Shown: piece after piece, positions 1-8,743 of the stretch | Layout: each line of letters starts with the position of its first letter | Numbering within the stretch: the stretch's first letter is position 1 | NCBI RefSeq assembly: GCF_028607085.1 | Contig: NZ_CP117412.1 | Span: 1-64,000 of the forward strand | Source: Sphingomonas naphthae | Lineage (GTDB): Bacteria > Pseudomonadota > Alphaproteobacteria > Sphingomonadales > Sphingomonadaceae | Length of the DNA stretch: 64,000 nucleotides | Direction of reading: 5' to 3' | Translations under genes and position numbers: made by a program | Notes under the pieces: model-generated | Told to the model about the DNA's origin: nothing | What the model saw: only the letters and a program-made list of their open reading frames with translations | Database searches by the model: none

Positions 1-1129
1 CTGCATCATCGAAAAAGCCGCCCAGCACCGTGACCTTCTCCGCGAGATCATCGGGCGATGCGCCCCGGTCGATCGCGGCGCGGAACTCCCCCATGGCGCC
101 CTCGATTCGGCCCATCAGCGTCGCGTCGCGCGCGGTGAGCGTTGGTTCGATCGGCTCGAACCCATCGAGATAGGCCGAGAGCGCCAGCTCTTTCGCCATG
201 CGCGCATCGCCACGCCGGGCAGCGGCCACGCTTTCGGCGAGCTTGGCGCGGGCGACCACGAGCGAGCCGGGAGCCTGTTGCATCACCTGTTCGGGATGAC
301 GACGCAGGAACGCGAGCACGGCTTCAGCCTTGGCGCCGCCGATTGCCGCGCCGAGCCCGGCCGGGGTGAGCGCGACCAGGGCTTTCAGGTCCGGAATGCG
401 CCGGCGAAGTGTCGGGTCGGATTTCCAAAGCTGCTCGCCTTCGCGCGCCTGCGCGTCCGTGAAGGCGAAGCTCCCGGCTCGGAATGCTACCGCCCAGCGC
501 TGATCGTTCGGCAGATCGGCGAAGCTCTGCATCGCCGTCCCGTCGATGCCCTGCGTCACCACCTGATAGAGCGCGAAGACGCTGCGCTGGCGCGCACGTT
601 CGGCATCGGTAAAGGCGATCGGGGGTGTCGCGAGCTTGGCGGCGTCGGGGCCACGGCCGTTGCCCGTCATGCCGTGACAGGACGCGCAGGATTGTTGGAA
701 CAGGGCATGGCCGGAGACGAGGTTCGGAGCCTTATCGGGCGCGAGCGGCACCGGGTAGGCGCGCAGCAGATCGGCCGCGAGCCCGTGCGCCAGTGTTGCC
801 ACCTGTTCAGTCGATCCCTTTTCCGCGATTACCGCTTGGAGGTTGGCGGCCCGCTGAATGAGGGCTTGGCGCTCCGGCTTCGCCGGCAGGCCTTGAAGCC
901 GTGTCGAGACCGACGCGGCAAACTCATTCATTTCGGCGTATTCCGACGCGCTCTTGATCCGACCGTTCGCGACCGCGCCTCCATAATCGACGGCCATATA
1001 GTCGAGCAGCCGCCATGCGGTTTGCACGTCGCCGGGTTCGGCGAATGCCGCAGCAGGGATCAGCAGCGCAGCGAGCGCGGCGAGCAGCCGCAGCGAGAGC
1101 ATTGCCCGGATCAAGGTGAGCAGACGCAC
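1..1129 (-). CDS. Cytochrome c/FTR1-type iron permease, N-terminal part (cut by window edge)
   Basis: The visible 376 residues are the periplasmic N-terminal half of the fused cytochrome c/FTR1 iron permease family. A hydrophobic signal segment (residues 1-30) precedes an alpha-helical region and one c-type heme motif CASCH near residues 148-152. A helical segment with an FExxE-like motif (GFEPIEPT) follows, of the type that precedes the FTR1 membrane domain. The membrane permease half lies beyond the left edge, so iron transport is inferred from family architecture. The GTG start overlaps the stop of the upstream CDF gene (TAGTG), which suggests translational coupling; an in-frame ATG at 1102 is the alternative. 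Confidence 0.8.
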   Translation of the reverse strand, partial: MRLLTLIRAMLSLRLLAALAALLIPAAAFAEPGDVQTAWRLLDYMAVDYGGAVANGRIKSASEYAEMNEFAASVSTRLQGLPAKPERQALIQRAANLQAVIAEKGSTEQVATLAHGLAADLLRAYPVPLAPDKAPNLVSGHALFQQSCASCHGMTGNGRGPDAAKLATPPIAFTDAERARQRSVFALYQVVTQGIDGTAMQSFADLPNDQRWAVAFRAGSFAFTDAQAREGEQLWKSDPTLRRRIPDLKALVALTPAGLGAAIGGAKAEAVLAFLRRHPEQVMQQAPGSLVVARAKLAESVAAARRGDARMAKELALSAYLDGFEPIEPTLTARDATLMGRIEGAMGEFRAAIDRGASPDDLAEKVTVLGGFFDDA

Positions 1130-1755
1130 TACCGCTCTCCCAGTTCGCGCCGAGCGCCAGTGACGATTTCATACGCGGAGTGGAGGAACAGGAGGGCGAT
1201 GAGGCCGGCGACGGCGAGGTCCGGCCAGGCGCTTCCTGTCCACGCCACCAGACCGGCCGCGGCGATCACCGCGACATTGGCGAGCGCGTCGTTGCGGCTG
1301 AACAGCCAGATCGCGCGAACATTGGCGTCCCCTTCCCGGAAACGCGCAAGCACCAAGGCGGACACGACATTGATCGCGAGCGCGACAACGCCGATTGTGC
1401 CCATCAGTTCGGCATCCGGCGCGGTTGCGTTCAGGGCGCGCCAAATCGCGAAACCGATTACGCCCACGCCAAGCGCACCGAGAAACAACCCCTGCGTCAG
1501 CGCGACCTTTGCCCTCGCCCGTGCGGACCAGGCAAGCGCGAGAAGACCGATAAGGCTGATCGACCCGTCCCCGAGAAAATCGAGGGAATCCGCTTTCAGC
1601 GCTTGGCTATCGGCGATGAACCCGCCGAACAGCTCGGCGACTCCGAAGCCGAGGTTGAGCACCACGACGGTCAGCAGCGCACGGCGATAGGCCGGATCGG
1701 TTTGCGCGCGCGCGGGCTCCCCGTGGCACCCGCAGCTTTCGGTAGAAGCATTCAT
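1129..1755 (-). CDS. CDF-type cation efflux transporter (small form)
   Basis: A 208-residue cation diffusion facilitator that would export divalent metal (Zn/Cd/Co class) across the inner membrane. The N-terminus carries a Cys/His metal-binding stretch (CGCHGE). Several membrane helices follow, with the family's HD/DD-type metal-site residues changed to KADSLDFLGD and FSRNDALANV, as in the short 'cation transporter' branch often paired with MerR regulators. The long cytoplasmic C-terminal domain is missing. The start is chosen at 1755 because GGAGG and GGAAGG lie just upstream. It is transcribed away from the MerR gene at 1831 and is coupled to the permease gene downstream. Confidence 0.85.
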   Translation of the reverse strand: MNASTESCGCHGEPARAQTDPAYRRALLTVVVLNLGFGVAELFGGFIADSQALKADSLDFLGDGSISLIGLLALAWSARARAKVALTQGLFLGALGVGVIGFAIWRALNATAPDAELMGTIGVVALAINVVSALVLARFREGDANVRAIWLFSRNDALANVAVIAAAGLVAWTGSAWPDLAVAGLIALLFLHSAYEIVTGARRELGER

Positions 1756-1801
1756 GCGGCCTTCCTTACCACCTCCAGTCGCTGTAGAAGCAAGCGAAAT
1801 G

Positions 1802-1816
1802 TGCGACACGTTCGCA
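1802..1816. promoter_or_regulatory. Operator-like dyad between CDF and MerR genes
   Basis: A 15-bp dyad (TGCGA-CACGT-TCGCA) sits in the 75-bp gap between the divergent CDF and MerR genes. This is the usual position for a MerR-family operator acting on the CDF promoter. I could not assign a convincing -10 box, so the call rests on symmetry and position. Confidence 0.45.
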
Positions 1817-1830
1817 TTAGCAAGGATGGC

Positions 1831-2250
1831 ATGATGAAGCCGGTGATGATTGGGCAGCTCGCCAGCGAGACGTCGACAAAAGTGACGACGATCCGGTTTT
1901 ATGAGTCGATCGGGTTGCTGCGCTCCGCCCCGCGCACGGCGTCGGGCCGTAGAACCTATGATGCCAGCGACATCGAGCGTTTGCACTTCATCCGCAACGG
2001 TCGCCGGCTCGGCTTTTCGGTCGACGAAATACGATCGTTGATGGGGCTGGCGCAGAACCCGGACCAGGATTGTGGTGCCGCCTCAGCTATCGCTGCTCAG
2101 CACCTCAAGGATGTTGAGGAGAGGCTGGCGCAACTCGCGGTGTTGCGGGATGAGTTGGCAATGCTCAGCCAGAGCTGCACCAAGGCGCGCATGGCCGATT
2201 GTCGGATCATGAAGGCGATCGGCAAAGGCCACCTTCAAGCCGATCAGTAA
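1831..2250 (+). CDS. MerR-family metal-responsive regulator (CadR/ZntR-like)
   Basis: A 139-residue MerR-family activator. The N-terminal winged helix has the usual QLASETSTKVTTIRFYESIG pattern. A dimerisation helix follows, and the C-terminal Cys residues (DQDCGAAS near residue 75, then CTKARMADC) fit a divalent metal sensor of the ZntR/CadR group. The start at 1831 follows AAGGA. It is divergent from the CDF exporter it probably activates. The exact metal cannot be read from sequence. Its 3' end overlaps the convergent protease gene by 7 bp. Confidence 0.85.
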   Translation: MMKPVMIGQLASETSTKVTTIRFYESIGLLRSAPRTASGRRTYDASDIERLHFIRNGRRLGFSVDEIRSLMGLAQNPDQDCGAASAIAAQHLKDVEERLAQLAVLRDELAMLSQSCTKARMADCRIMKAIGKGHLQADQ

Positions 2251-3446
2251 TAGTCGGCTAGCCTGAGGTCGCGCACATCACCCGAGGCCATCGTCAGCTT
2301 TACGAGGGTGCCAGCAGGCCGGGAGCGCACTTGCCAGAGCTCCCCACGCGTATAGTTCGCATCGATCGAATGGCCGTTCACCGCCACGATCCGGTCGCCG
2401 ACCGCCCAGCCAGCCTTTTCCGCGGGACTGTTCGCCGCCACATGAACGACGGTGAGCGCCGTTGGTGAGGCTGCGAGGCCAAGGCCGCTACGGTCCTTCA
2501 GCATCGGCAGGCGACGACGAGGACCGAGTGGCCGGAGCCACACGAATCCGGCGGTCACGTCGAACACCACGTCGAATTGAGCGATCAGCGGTAGGCCGAC
2601 ATTGCCAACCGTGCTGGTGGAGAGCCAAGCTCTCATCCCGAGTGTGGGGACGTTCGAGACGCCAAGCCCTTCAATGTTGATGTTCTGGGTTGTGAAAGCA
2701 TCGTTGACTCGCACGCCATCGACGCCGCCGATCGCCGCGGTCGAGACGAGCTTCCCGTTCAACAGCCCTTGATCGCGGGCATAGGCCGACGAGAGCATCA
2801 GCGCGGCCGAGCTGCCAAGATCGATCATCAAGGGCACGGGAGACAGGCCCTCGACGGAGGCCCGGATGAACAGCTCCTGCTTGGCACCGCGTCCGAGCGC
2901 GACAGCGCGCCAGTCGGGGCCGGCGAGAAACGTGCCTGACTTGACGACCGCCATACGCCTGTTCGCGAAATCGAGCGCGATGCAGCTGCCCGTGAACATA
3001 TCGGCACCGAGGAGAACGTCGATCGGTCGTCCGAAGGCCGCCGACACTGAACTCAGATCACCAACAACGGCAAAGGGTAAGCGACGGGTTTCGCGGGCGA
3101 GCTGTACGTCGATGTCGCGGACCAGCAGCACCGGGGCCTTGGCGCTCAGCCCGCTAATCATGCGCCGCTCACCATTGTTCAAGCCGAGCTTCGCCGCGAG
3201 CGCCGTGCTCATGATCGACGCGCCGCTGCCACTGTCGAGCACCGCCCGCGCCGGCACTCCGCGCACTTGTGCCGAAACAAGGAGGGTATCACCCGTGCCG
3301 ACTTCCAGCGGCTCCCATTCGAGGTGAGCCGCGCCGAAGTTCCACGAGGCCGCAGACCGGGAAGTCTGTCGCGCGAGCGTTGGAGAACCGAGCACCAAGC
3401 CGGTTCCACAGGCCACCAGCCGCGCCACTAATGAGCGTCGAGACAT
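2244..3446 (-). CDS. Secreted retropepsin-like aspartyl protease with PDZ domain
   Basis: About 400 residues. The N-terminus (MSRRSLVARLVACG) is a signal peptide. Two retropepsin-like modules follow: the first has the catalytic signature VLDSGSGAS, the second the equivalent MIDLGSSAA. A C-terminal PDZ domain (GLGLA...NSPAEKAGWAVGDRIVAVNG) completes it. This architecture belongs to the bacterial aspartyl-protease/PDZ family of periplasmic or secreted proteins with no known substrate. In the second module Gly-Ser replaces Asp-Ser/Thr-Gly detail, so activity there is uncertain. An in-frame ATG at 3473 is the alternative start. The IS21 element lies just upstream and may have separated the gene from its promoter. 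Confidence 0.75.
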   Translation of the reverse strand: MSRRSLVARLVACGTGLVLGSPTLARQTSRSAASWNFGAAHLEWEPLEVGTGDTLLVSAQVRGVPARAVLDSGSGASIMSTALAAKLGLNNGERRMISGLSAKAPVLLVRDIDVQLARETRRLPFAVVGDLSSVSAAFGRPIDVLLGADMFTGSCIALDFANRRMAVVKSGTFLAGPDWRAVALGRGAKQELFIRASVEGLSPVPLMIDLGSSAALMLSSAYARDQGLLNGKLVSTAAIGGVDGVRVNDAFTTQNINIEGLGVSNVPTLGMRAWLSTSTVGNVGLPLIAQFDVVFDVTAGFVWLRPLGPRRRLPMLKDRSGLGLAASPTALTVVHVAANSPAEKAGWAVGDRIVAVNGHSIDANYTRGELWQVRSRPAGTLVKLTMASGDVRDLRLADYY

Positions 3447-3597
3447 ACCGATTGCTTCAACACGGGCCGTCAAAAAGCCACCTCCAGCCCCCCGTCCGCA
3501 GGTGTGGATCGGCGTGGAAAAGGGACCCCGTTAGCGGGGTGATCGGCGTCGAAAAGGGACCCCTCATCCTGGTGTTCTAGGCTGTTCGCTTGGCGGT

Positions 3598-5130
3598 GTG
3601 TCAGGCGGCGAGATCGGGATGCTGGTATTGGAGACGGTGTTGAGGATCCGGCGCGAGCACGCGTCGGGCAAGGCCATCAAGGCGATAGCGCGGGACCTGC
3701 ACCTGTCGCGCAAGGTGGTGCGCAAGGCGATCCGGGCGCCGGAAGCGGACATGGGTTATCGGCGAGAGGTGCAGCCGCTGCCGAAGCTGGGGCCGTTTCA
3801 GGCGCGACTGGATGCGTTGCTGGAGGAAGATGAGGCACGGCCGCGGCGCGAGAAGCTGCGCCTCACGCGCATCCACGACCTGCTGCTACGCGAGGGGTTC
3901 GATGGCTCGTACGACGCGGTTCGCCGTTATGCGGCGCGCTGGCGGCAGGCGCAGCGTCGCGACGTGATGAATGCGCCGGCGTTCATCCCGCTGCTGTTCC
4001 GGCCGGGCGAGGCTTACCAGTTCGACTGGAGCCACGAGGACGTCGAGATCTCGGGCAAGCCGATGCGCGTGAAGGTCGCGCATGTCCGGCTGTGCGCGTC
4101 GCGGGCAATGTATGTGCGGGCCTATCCCCGCGAGACACAGGAGATGCTGTTCGACGCGCATGCACGGGCGTTTGCTTTCTTCGGAGGCGTGCCGACGCGC
4201 GGCATCTACGACAACATGAAGACGGCGGTGACGAGCGTGTTCACCGGCAAGGAGCGGGTCTTCAACCGTCGCTTCCTGGTCATGGCCAACCATTACATGG
4301 TCGAGCCGACCGCCTGCTCGCCGGCGTCGGGCTGGGAGAAAGGTCAGGTCGAGAACCAGGTGCAGACCGCACGCGGTCGCTTCTTCCAGCCGCGCCTGCG
4401 ATTTACCGGCCTCGAGGAGTTGAACGGCTGGCTGGAGGCGGAGTGTCGGCGCTGGGCAGAGTTGCACCAGCATCCCGAGCAGAAGGAGCTGACAGTCGCC
4501 CAGGCATGGGCAGCAGAACGGGCGGTGCTCCAGCCTATTGTCGCACCCTTCGACGGCTTCCACGAGAGCGAGCATGCGGTAAGCGGCACATGCCTCATCA
4601 GCTTCGACCGCAACCGCTATTCCGTTTCTGCCAGGGTGGTGCGACGTGCCGTCCAGGTCCGCGCCTATGCCGACCGCATCGTCGTGCGCTGCGACGGTGA
4701 AGTCGTCGCCGACCATCCCCGGTTCTTCGGCCGCGACCGGACCATCTACGACCCGTGGCACTATCTGCCGGTGCTGGTGACCAAGCCGGGTGCCCTGCGC
4801 AACGGCGCACCGTTCCAGGGCTGGGAGTTGCCGCCTGCGCTGGCACGACTGCGGCGCAAGCTTGGCACCGGCGACGATGCCGACCGGCGGTTCGTGCGGG
4901 TGCTGGCAGCGGTGCTCGACGACGGGCTGGAGGCGGTAGAAGTGGCCGTGCGCGAAGCATTGCTGGCCGGCGTCGCCAGCGACGACGTCATCGTCAACAT
5001 CCTGGCCCGCCGGCGCGAACCGCCGCGACCGCTGACTATTGTCACGCCAGAAGATCTGGCGCTGCGCCATCCGCCCCGTGCCGACTGCAACCGCTATGAC
5101 AGCCTGCGAGGTCTCCATGCAGCGGCATGA
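3598..5130 (+). CDS. istA: IS21-family transposase IstA
   Basis: A 510-residue transposase that cuts and joins the element ends. An N-terminal helix-turn-helix ([19 protein letters not shown]) is followed by an integrase-type catalytic core with the three acidic residues in [17 protein letters not shown] and [10 protein letters not shown], and a beta-barrel C-terminus. The GTG at 3598 is used as start; ATG at 3619 is possible. It overlaps istB by 14 bp, as is typical for coupled istA-istB translation. Confidence 0.93.
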   Translation: MSGGEIGMLVLETVLRIRREHASGKAIKAIARDLHLSRKVVRKAIRAPEADMGYRREVQPLPKLGPFQARLDALLEEDEARPRREKLRLTRIHDLLLREGFDGSYDAVRRYAARWRQAQRRDVMNAPAFIPLLFRPGEAYQFDWSHEDVEISGKPMRVKVAHVRLCASRAMYVRAYPRETQEMLFDAHARAFAFFGGVPTRGIYDNMKTAVTSVFTGKERVFNRRFLVMANHYMVEPTACSPASGWEKGQVENQVQTARGRFFQPRLRFTGLEELNGWLEAECRRWAELHQHPEQKELTVAQAWAAERAVLQPIVAPFDGFHESEHAVSGTCLISFDRNRYSVSARVVRRAVQVRAYADRIVVRCDGEVVADHPRFFGRDRTIYDPWHYLPVLVTKPGALRNGAPFQGWELPPALARLRRKLGTGDDADRRFVRVLAAVLDDGLEAVEVAVREALLAGVASDDVIVNILARRREPPRPLTIVTPEDLALRHPPRADCNRYDSLRGLHAAA

Positions 5131-5845
5131 GATGATGACGGCCATGGCCGAGTTGGGGCTGAAGGGCATGGCTGGCGCCTTCGACGAGGCGGTCACTACC
5201 GGTCTCCAGCGCAAGCGCACGACCATGGAGGTCCTGACCGACCTGCTGCGTGCCGAGGCGACGCACCGCCATGCAGCCTCGGTCCGTTACCGGATGTCGG
5301 CCGCCAGGTTACCCGCGGTGAAGGACCTCGACGCCTTCGTCTTCGGCGACACTCCCATCAACGAGGGACTGGTGCGCTCGCTGTACAGCGGCTCGTTTCT
5401 TCCGGGCCAACGCAACGTCGTGCTGGTCGGTGGAACGGGTACCGGCAAGACGCATCTCGCCACCGCCATCACTGCCAATGTGGTACGAGCCGGCGCCCGC
5501 GGACGCTACTTCAACACAGTGGACCTGGTGAACCGGCTCGAGGAGGAAACGCGCCTCGGCAAGGCCGGCACGCTGGCGGCCCAGCTTTCGCGCCTCGATC
5601 TCGTGGTGCTCGACGAGCTTGGCTACCTGCCGTTTGCACGCTCGGGCGGTCAACTGCTCTTCCACCTCGTCAGCAAGCTCTACGAGAAGACCTCGGTCAT
5701 CGTCACCACCAACCTGGCCTTTGGTGAGTGGCCGACCGTCTTTGGCGACCCCAAGATGACCACCGCGCTGCTCGACCGCATTACCCACCATTGCGACATC
5801 GTCGAAACCGGCAACGACAGCTGGCGCTTCAAACATCGAAGCTGA
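5117..5845 (+). CDS. istB: IS21-family ATPase helper IstB
   Basis: A 242-residue AAA+ ATPase with the Walker A motif [11 protein letters not shown], Walker [10 protein letters not shown] and a DnaC-like fold. It helps IstA choose the target and assemble the transposition complex. The start ATG lies inside the 3' end of istA (14-bp overlap). The full family length is present and the frame is open. Confidence 0.93.
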   Translation: MQRHEMMTAMAELGLKGMAGAFDEAVTTGLQRKRTTMEVLTDLLRAEATHRHAASVRYRMSAARLPAVKDLDAFVFGDTPINEGLVRSLYSGSFLPGQRNVVLVGGTGTGKTHLATAITANVVRAGARGRYFNTVDLVNRLEEETRLGKAGTLAAQLSRLDLVVLDELGYLPFARSGGQLLFHLVSKLYEKTSVIVTTNLAFGEWPTVFGDPKMTTALLDRITHHCDIVETGNDSWRFKHRS

Positions 5846-6018
5846 AGCCTGGGGCACCGGCAGAGAACGCTTCGTGCTGGTTGCGCCTCCGGTCGGGCTA
5901 CGCCCGCCCTACGCCGCAACCAGCACGAACAGTGCGCCCGTCATACCCGTTACGCTGCTCGACGAAGGGGGTCCCTTTTGCACGCCGATAGGGGGTCCTT
6001 TTTGGACGCCGATTGACA

Positions 6019-6233
6019 GTCCGCAGGAGAGCAAATTGCGGTTACATGCTCTAGCAACTGGAGGAGCAAGGGTTTTTGAAGCGCCCGAAATGCTATCCTG
6101 TTCAAATGCCCTCTCGAAAATGAGCAGTTGAGGCAGGTCAGGAACCGGTCGAATAAGACCGAAGTAGGCAATTTCGCTTGCGCGACCTTGGCGAGCAGGA
6201 CCCCAGTTCACGAAGAAACGTGAAGCTATCGCC
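6019..6233. other. Right flank of IS21 insertion, no gene seen
   Basis: 215 bp between the IS right end and the 3' end of the small Cys-rich mer gene. It begins with the second copy of the 9-bp target duplication. No supported gene, promoter or RNA was found. Confidence 0.5.
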
Positions 6234-6455
6234 TCACCCGCAGCAGCCCGCCACAGTCCCGTTTGCTTTCGCTTCCTGGATCGGAGGGCATGGGACATCG
6301 CCAAATGAGCAGAACACGCAGCAGTCGCCAGCCAGGGGCCGCAGCACCACCGCGCAATGCCGGCAATCATAGAAGAATTGGCAGGCGTTGGTGGGCATCC
6401 TTTCGGTGGCCACCCCGCCGCATTTGGGACAGGTCAGGGTTGAGGTGAGCTGCAT
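6234..6455 (-). CDS. Small Cys-rich protein with GDCCxxC motif (mercury-associated)
   Basis: A 73-residue protein with two CxxC-type clusters (TCPKCGG and YDCRHC) and the signature GDCCVFCSFGDVPCPP, recognisable from small proteins found beside merT in proteobacteria. It could bind Hg(II) or other soft metals; no catalytic role is known to me. Its ATG overlaps the merT stop codon (TGATG), so it is translationally coupled to merT and under the same MerR promoter. Confidence 0.75.
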   Translation of the reverse strand: MQLTSTLTCPKCGGVATERMPTNACQFFYDCRHCAVVLRPLAGDCCVFCSFGDVPCPPIQEAKANGTVAGCCG

Positions 6456-6871
6456 CAGGAAAGCGCGTTCATCAGCGGCGCTTCTAGGAGGTCCCAGGCG
6501 AACGCGATAAGCGTCAGAACCGTTCCAATCGCGAGCAGGATAGGTGTCGCGCGCGAGGGCAGCGGCATTGTGCAGGACCGGTCCCCAGCACAGGACCTCC
6601 GCCGCTGCGCGTAGGCCCACCACCCAGCAGCCAAGCCGATGAGGGAGGTCGCCGTTAGCGGCCACCGTAGTGGTATCAGCGCGGCGAAGTTGCTGGACAG
6701 GCCCGCCCCCAGGCCGAGCGCCGCGAGTGCGAGGGGCAGGACGCAGCATGACGCCGCAGCTAGAACAGCGGCTAAGCTCGCAAGCGCGCCGAGGGCGGAT
6801 AGCCCCGTGTCGGCGCGACGTCGTGACGTTGGTGCGCCTAGGGGTTCACGCGGGATGGTCTCTTGGTTCAT
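6455..6871 (-). CDS. merT: Mercuric transport protein MerT
   Basis: A 138-residue inner-membrane protein with three predicted helices. The first contains the vicinal Cys pair (AAASCCVLPLAL) that takes Hg(II) from the periplasm. The cytoplasmic loop holds the second pair (SCAGDRSC), which would hand the metal on to a reductase. The protein is longer than Tn501 MerT at the N-terminus. It is divergent from merR. No merP or merA is present nearby, so the fate of imported Hg(II) is not explained by this window. Confidence 0.88.
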   Translation of the reverse strand: MNQETIPREPLGAPTSRRRADTGLSALGALASLAAVLAAASCCVLPLALAALGLGAGLSSNFAALIPLRWPLTATSLIGLAAGWWAYAQRRRSCAGDRSCTMPLPSRATPILLAIGTVLTLIAFAWDLLEAPLMNALS

Positions 6872-6896
6872 CTATCGCCTCTAGCGGGTTAGCCCG

Positions 6897-6927
6897 TTAT
6901 GCATCCTGTAGTGACTACAGGAGCAAG
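6897..6927 (-). promoter_or_regulatory. MerR-type operator/promoter for merT
   Basis: The dyad CCTGTAG-TGA-CTACAGG (6905-6921) lies between a -35 element TTGCTC and a -10 element GCATAA on the minus strand, separated by 19 bp. The long spacer with a dyad inside is the hallmark of MerR-activated promoters. It serves merT; merR starts at 6934 on the other side. Confidence 0.8.
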
Positions 6928-6933
6928 CAATAT

Positions 6934-7350
6934 ATGCGCGTTGAGGAAAGCATCACGATCGGCGAGCTGTCTCGCCGGACTGGCGTGAATATCGAGACGA
7001 TCCGGTACTTCGAGCGCGTTGGTGTTCTCGCAACGCCACCCCGCACAAGCGGCGGGCGGCGGGTATATGGGACCGGTCACGTCCGCGCACTTGGGTTCGT
7101 CCGTCGCGCGCGCGAACTCGGCTTCTCCCCGGCCGAGGTGCGCGCGATCCTGTCTCTTGGCGGTTCTGCGCAGGCGTCATGCAGTGAGGTCCGCGAGATC
7201 GCGGCTCACCATCTAGAGCGTGTGCGCGCTAAGATGGAGGATCTGGCGCAACTAGAAAGCCTGCTGGCTGCGACCATCGACCGTTGCGAAGGCGACGGGG
7301 CGGCGAGGTGCGCCGTGATCGACTTGCTGAACCAACATTCGACTGCGTAG
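6934..7350 (+). CDS. merR: Mercury-responsive regulator MerR
   Basis: A 138-residue MerR with N-terminal HTH (ITIGELSRRTGVNIETIRYF). All three Hg(II)-binding cysteines are in the right context: one in ASCSEVRE and a pair spaced nine residues apart in CEGDGAARC, as in Tn501 MerR Cys82/117/126. The start at 6934 is chosen because the protein then begins at the usual distance before the HTH. It would repress, then activate on Hg(II), the divergent merT operon. Confidence 0.9.
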   Translation: MRVEESITIGELSRRTGVNIETIRYFERVGVLATPPRTSGGRRVYGTGHVRALGFVRRARELGFSPAEVRAILSLGGSAQASCSEVREIAAHHLERVRAKMEDLAQLESLLAATIDRCEGDGAARCAVIDLLNQHSTA

Positions 7351-7423
7351 ATGTCGCATCGCACCCCGTACTCGCGCAAACGGTCGATAACGGAGCCGAT
7401 CACCATCACCACGGCACGCGGCC

Positions 7424-8671
7424 CTAGCCACCTATGTGGACGTTGCGCATCACGAAGCCGCTTTTCGGAAGCGCTGGCAGCCTGGCGAAATCGATGCTCA
7501 GGTCTTGGTCCGGTACGTCATAGCGCATCGCGTTGACGAGGAGGTGTGCCGCCACCTTCATGATCGCGAGGACGATCCATTCGCCGGGACAGCGATGGCC
7601 GAGATAGTGATCGCCGCCGCCCTGCGGAATGAAGTTGAAGGAGTCTTCGTCCCAAGCCCTGAAACGCTCAGGGCGAAACTCCTGGGGGTCGGCCCAGGTC
7701 GCTGCGTCGTGATTGCTCCCATAAAGGTCTAGCACCACTTGACGCCCTTCCGGAAAGGCCATCCCCTCCCACTCGAAATCTTGGCTCGCGCGCGCCACCA
7801 CAGCGGGAAAGAAGGGATAGAATCGGCGGACCTCTTGGACGAAGAGCTCGGCATAGTCCGGCTGCTGAACCAAGGCCGCCCTGATCCCTGAACAGGTTTG
7901 CAGCGCGTGGGCGACGAAGGTGATGTACACTGCGATCGCGACGGTCGGGCGAAGGACATTTACCAGTTCGACCGCTGCGACGTGCGGCGAAAGAAGATCG
8001 TCGTGCCGGTCGCGATGCCAGGCTATCGCGTAAGCCGCGGTCCCCGAGCCCGAGCCGATGCTCCCGGCCCGAATGCCTTCAATGATCCGCTTCGCCCATG
8101 CGTCGACGCGACGACGGGCCAGCCGTGACCAAAGATGCCTTGGGCTCGCCGAGCCGGCGGCGTCGAACAGCGCCCGCAGCTCGCCCGCGCGGTTGCCGGC
8201 TTCATCGTCCGGAAGAGGAACTCCCGCCCAAGCGCATACCGCTCGCGTCAGCGGCTCATGCAACTCGTCATAGAAGACGATCTCTCCTTTGCGCGTCCAG
8301 CCCGGCACCGCCCTGCGCCACTCGGCCTCGAACAATTGCGCCAGCGCCCGCACGCGCTCTGGTGTCATCAGGCCCATGAACATCTGCTTGCGGTGCCGAT
8401 GGGTCTCGCCGTCCAGACCCTGAACGCCGCCTTGGCCCAGCAGTGTCTTCTGAATAGCGACCGGCATGGCACCTTCGCGCTCGAAGCGGGTCGTATCGTA
8501 GAAGATTTCGGCGGCCTTGGCCCCCTTAAGGCAGTTGGTCTTTTTCAGCAGGAAACGGGATTCAAAAGCGTTTGCGCCTAGGCGCTGGCACTGCCTGGAG
8601 ATGAACCGATAGGGATCGGCGAGGAGAGAAAGGGTTTCGTCCGGGCCTTTCGTGTGTGGTGTCTTAGGCAT
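7424..8671 (-). CDS. CYP152-family cytochrome P450 peroxygenase (fatty acid hydroxylase)
   Basis: A 415-residue P450 of the CYP152 group, which uses H2O2 to hydroxylate or decarboxylate fatty acids without a reductase. Arg241 in NVLRPTVA is at the position that binds the substrate carboxylate in P450 SPalpha, and the heme-ligand Cys361 lies in GGGDHYLGHRCPGEW. Usual family length. It has no metal-resistance role that I know; it may serve peroxide or lipid detoxification. It lies alone on the minus strand, tail to tail with merR. Confidence 0.88.
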   Translation of the reverse strand: MPKTPHTKGPDETLSLLADPYRFISRQCQRLGANAFESRFLLKKTNCLKGAKAAEIFYDTTRFEREGAMPVAIQKTLLGQGGVQGLDGETHRHRKQMFMGLMTPERVRALAQLFEAEWRRAVPGWTRKGEIVFYDELHEPLTRAVCAWAGVPLPDDEAGNRAGELRALFDAAGSASPRHLWSRLARRRVDAWAKRIIEGIRAGSIGSGSGTAAYAIAWHRDRHDDLLSPHVAAVELVNVLRPTVAIAVYITFVAHALQTCSGIRAALVQQPDYAELFVQEVRRFYPFFPAVVARASQDFEWEGMAFPEGRQVVLDLYGSNHDAATWADPQEFRPERFRAWDEDSFNFIPQGGGDHYLGHRCPGEWIVLAIMKVAAHLLVNAMRYDVPDQDLSIDFARLPALPKSGFVMRNVHIGG

Positions 8672-8743
8672 GACCGGTCCGGTGATTGTTGGGTCTCCTT
8701 TGATTAACTCGGAGGAATATCACGGGTTGCAGGCTCACGACAG

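Larger units (their letters stand above)
3503..6018 (+). mobile_element. IS21-family insertion sequence, intact, with 9-bp target duplication
   Basis: A 2,516-bp element. The ends are inverted repeats starting TGT and sharing ATCGGCGT, an A-run and GGACCCC; each end carries two tandem copies of this repeat, as IS21 elements do. It carries istA and istB overlapping in one orientation. The sequence GTCCGCAGG occurs immediately outside both ends (3494-3502 and 6019-6027), which is a target-site duplication. Both genes are open, so it looks mobile. Confidence 0.92.

Noticed and set aside
278-1690. Long plus-strand frame over the permease and CDF genes
   Set aside because: Antisense shadow; the minus strand encodes recognisable cytochrome and CDF motifs with ribosome sites.
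3886-5226. 446-codon minus-strand frame over istA
   Set aside because: No recognisable domains; it mirrors istA, which has its DDE residues in the other strand.
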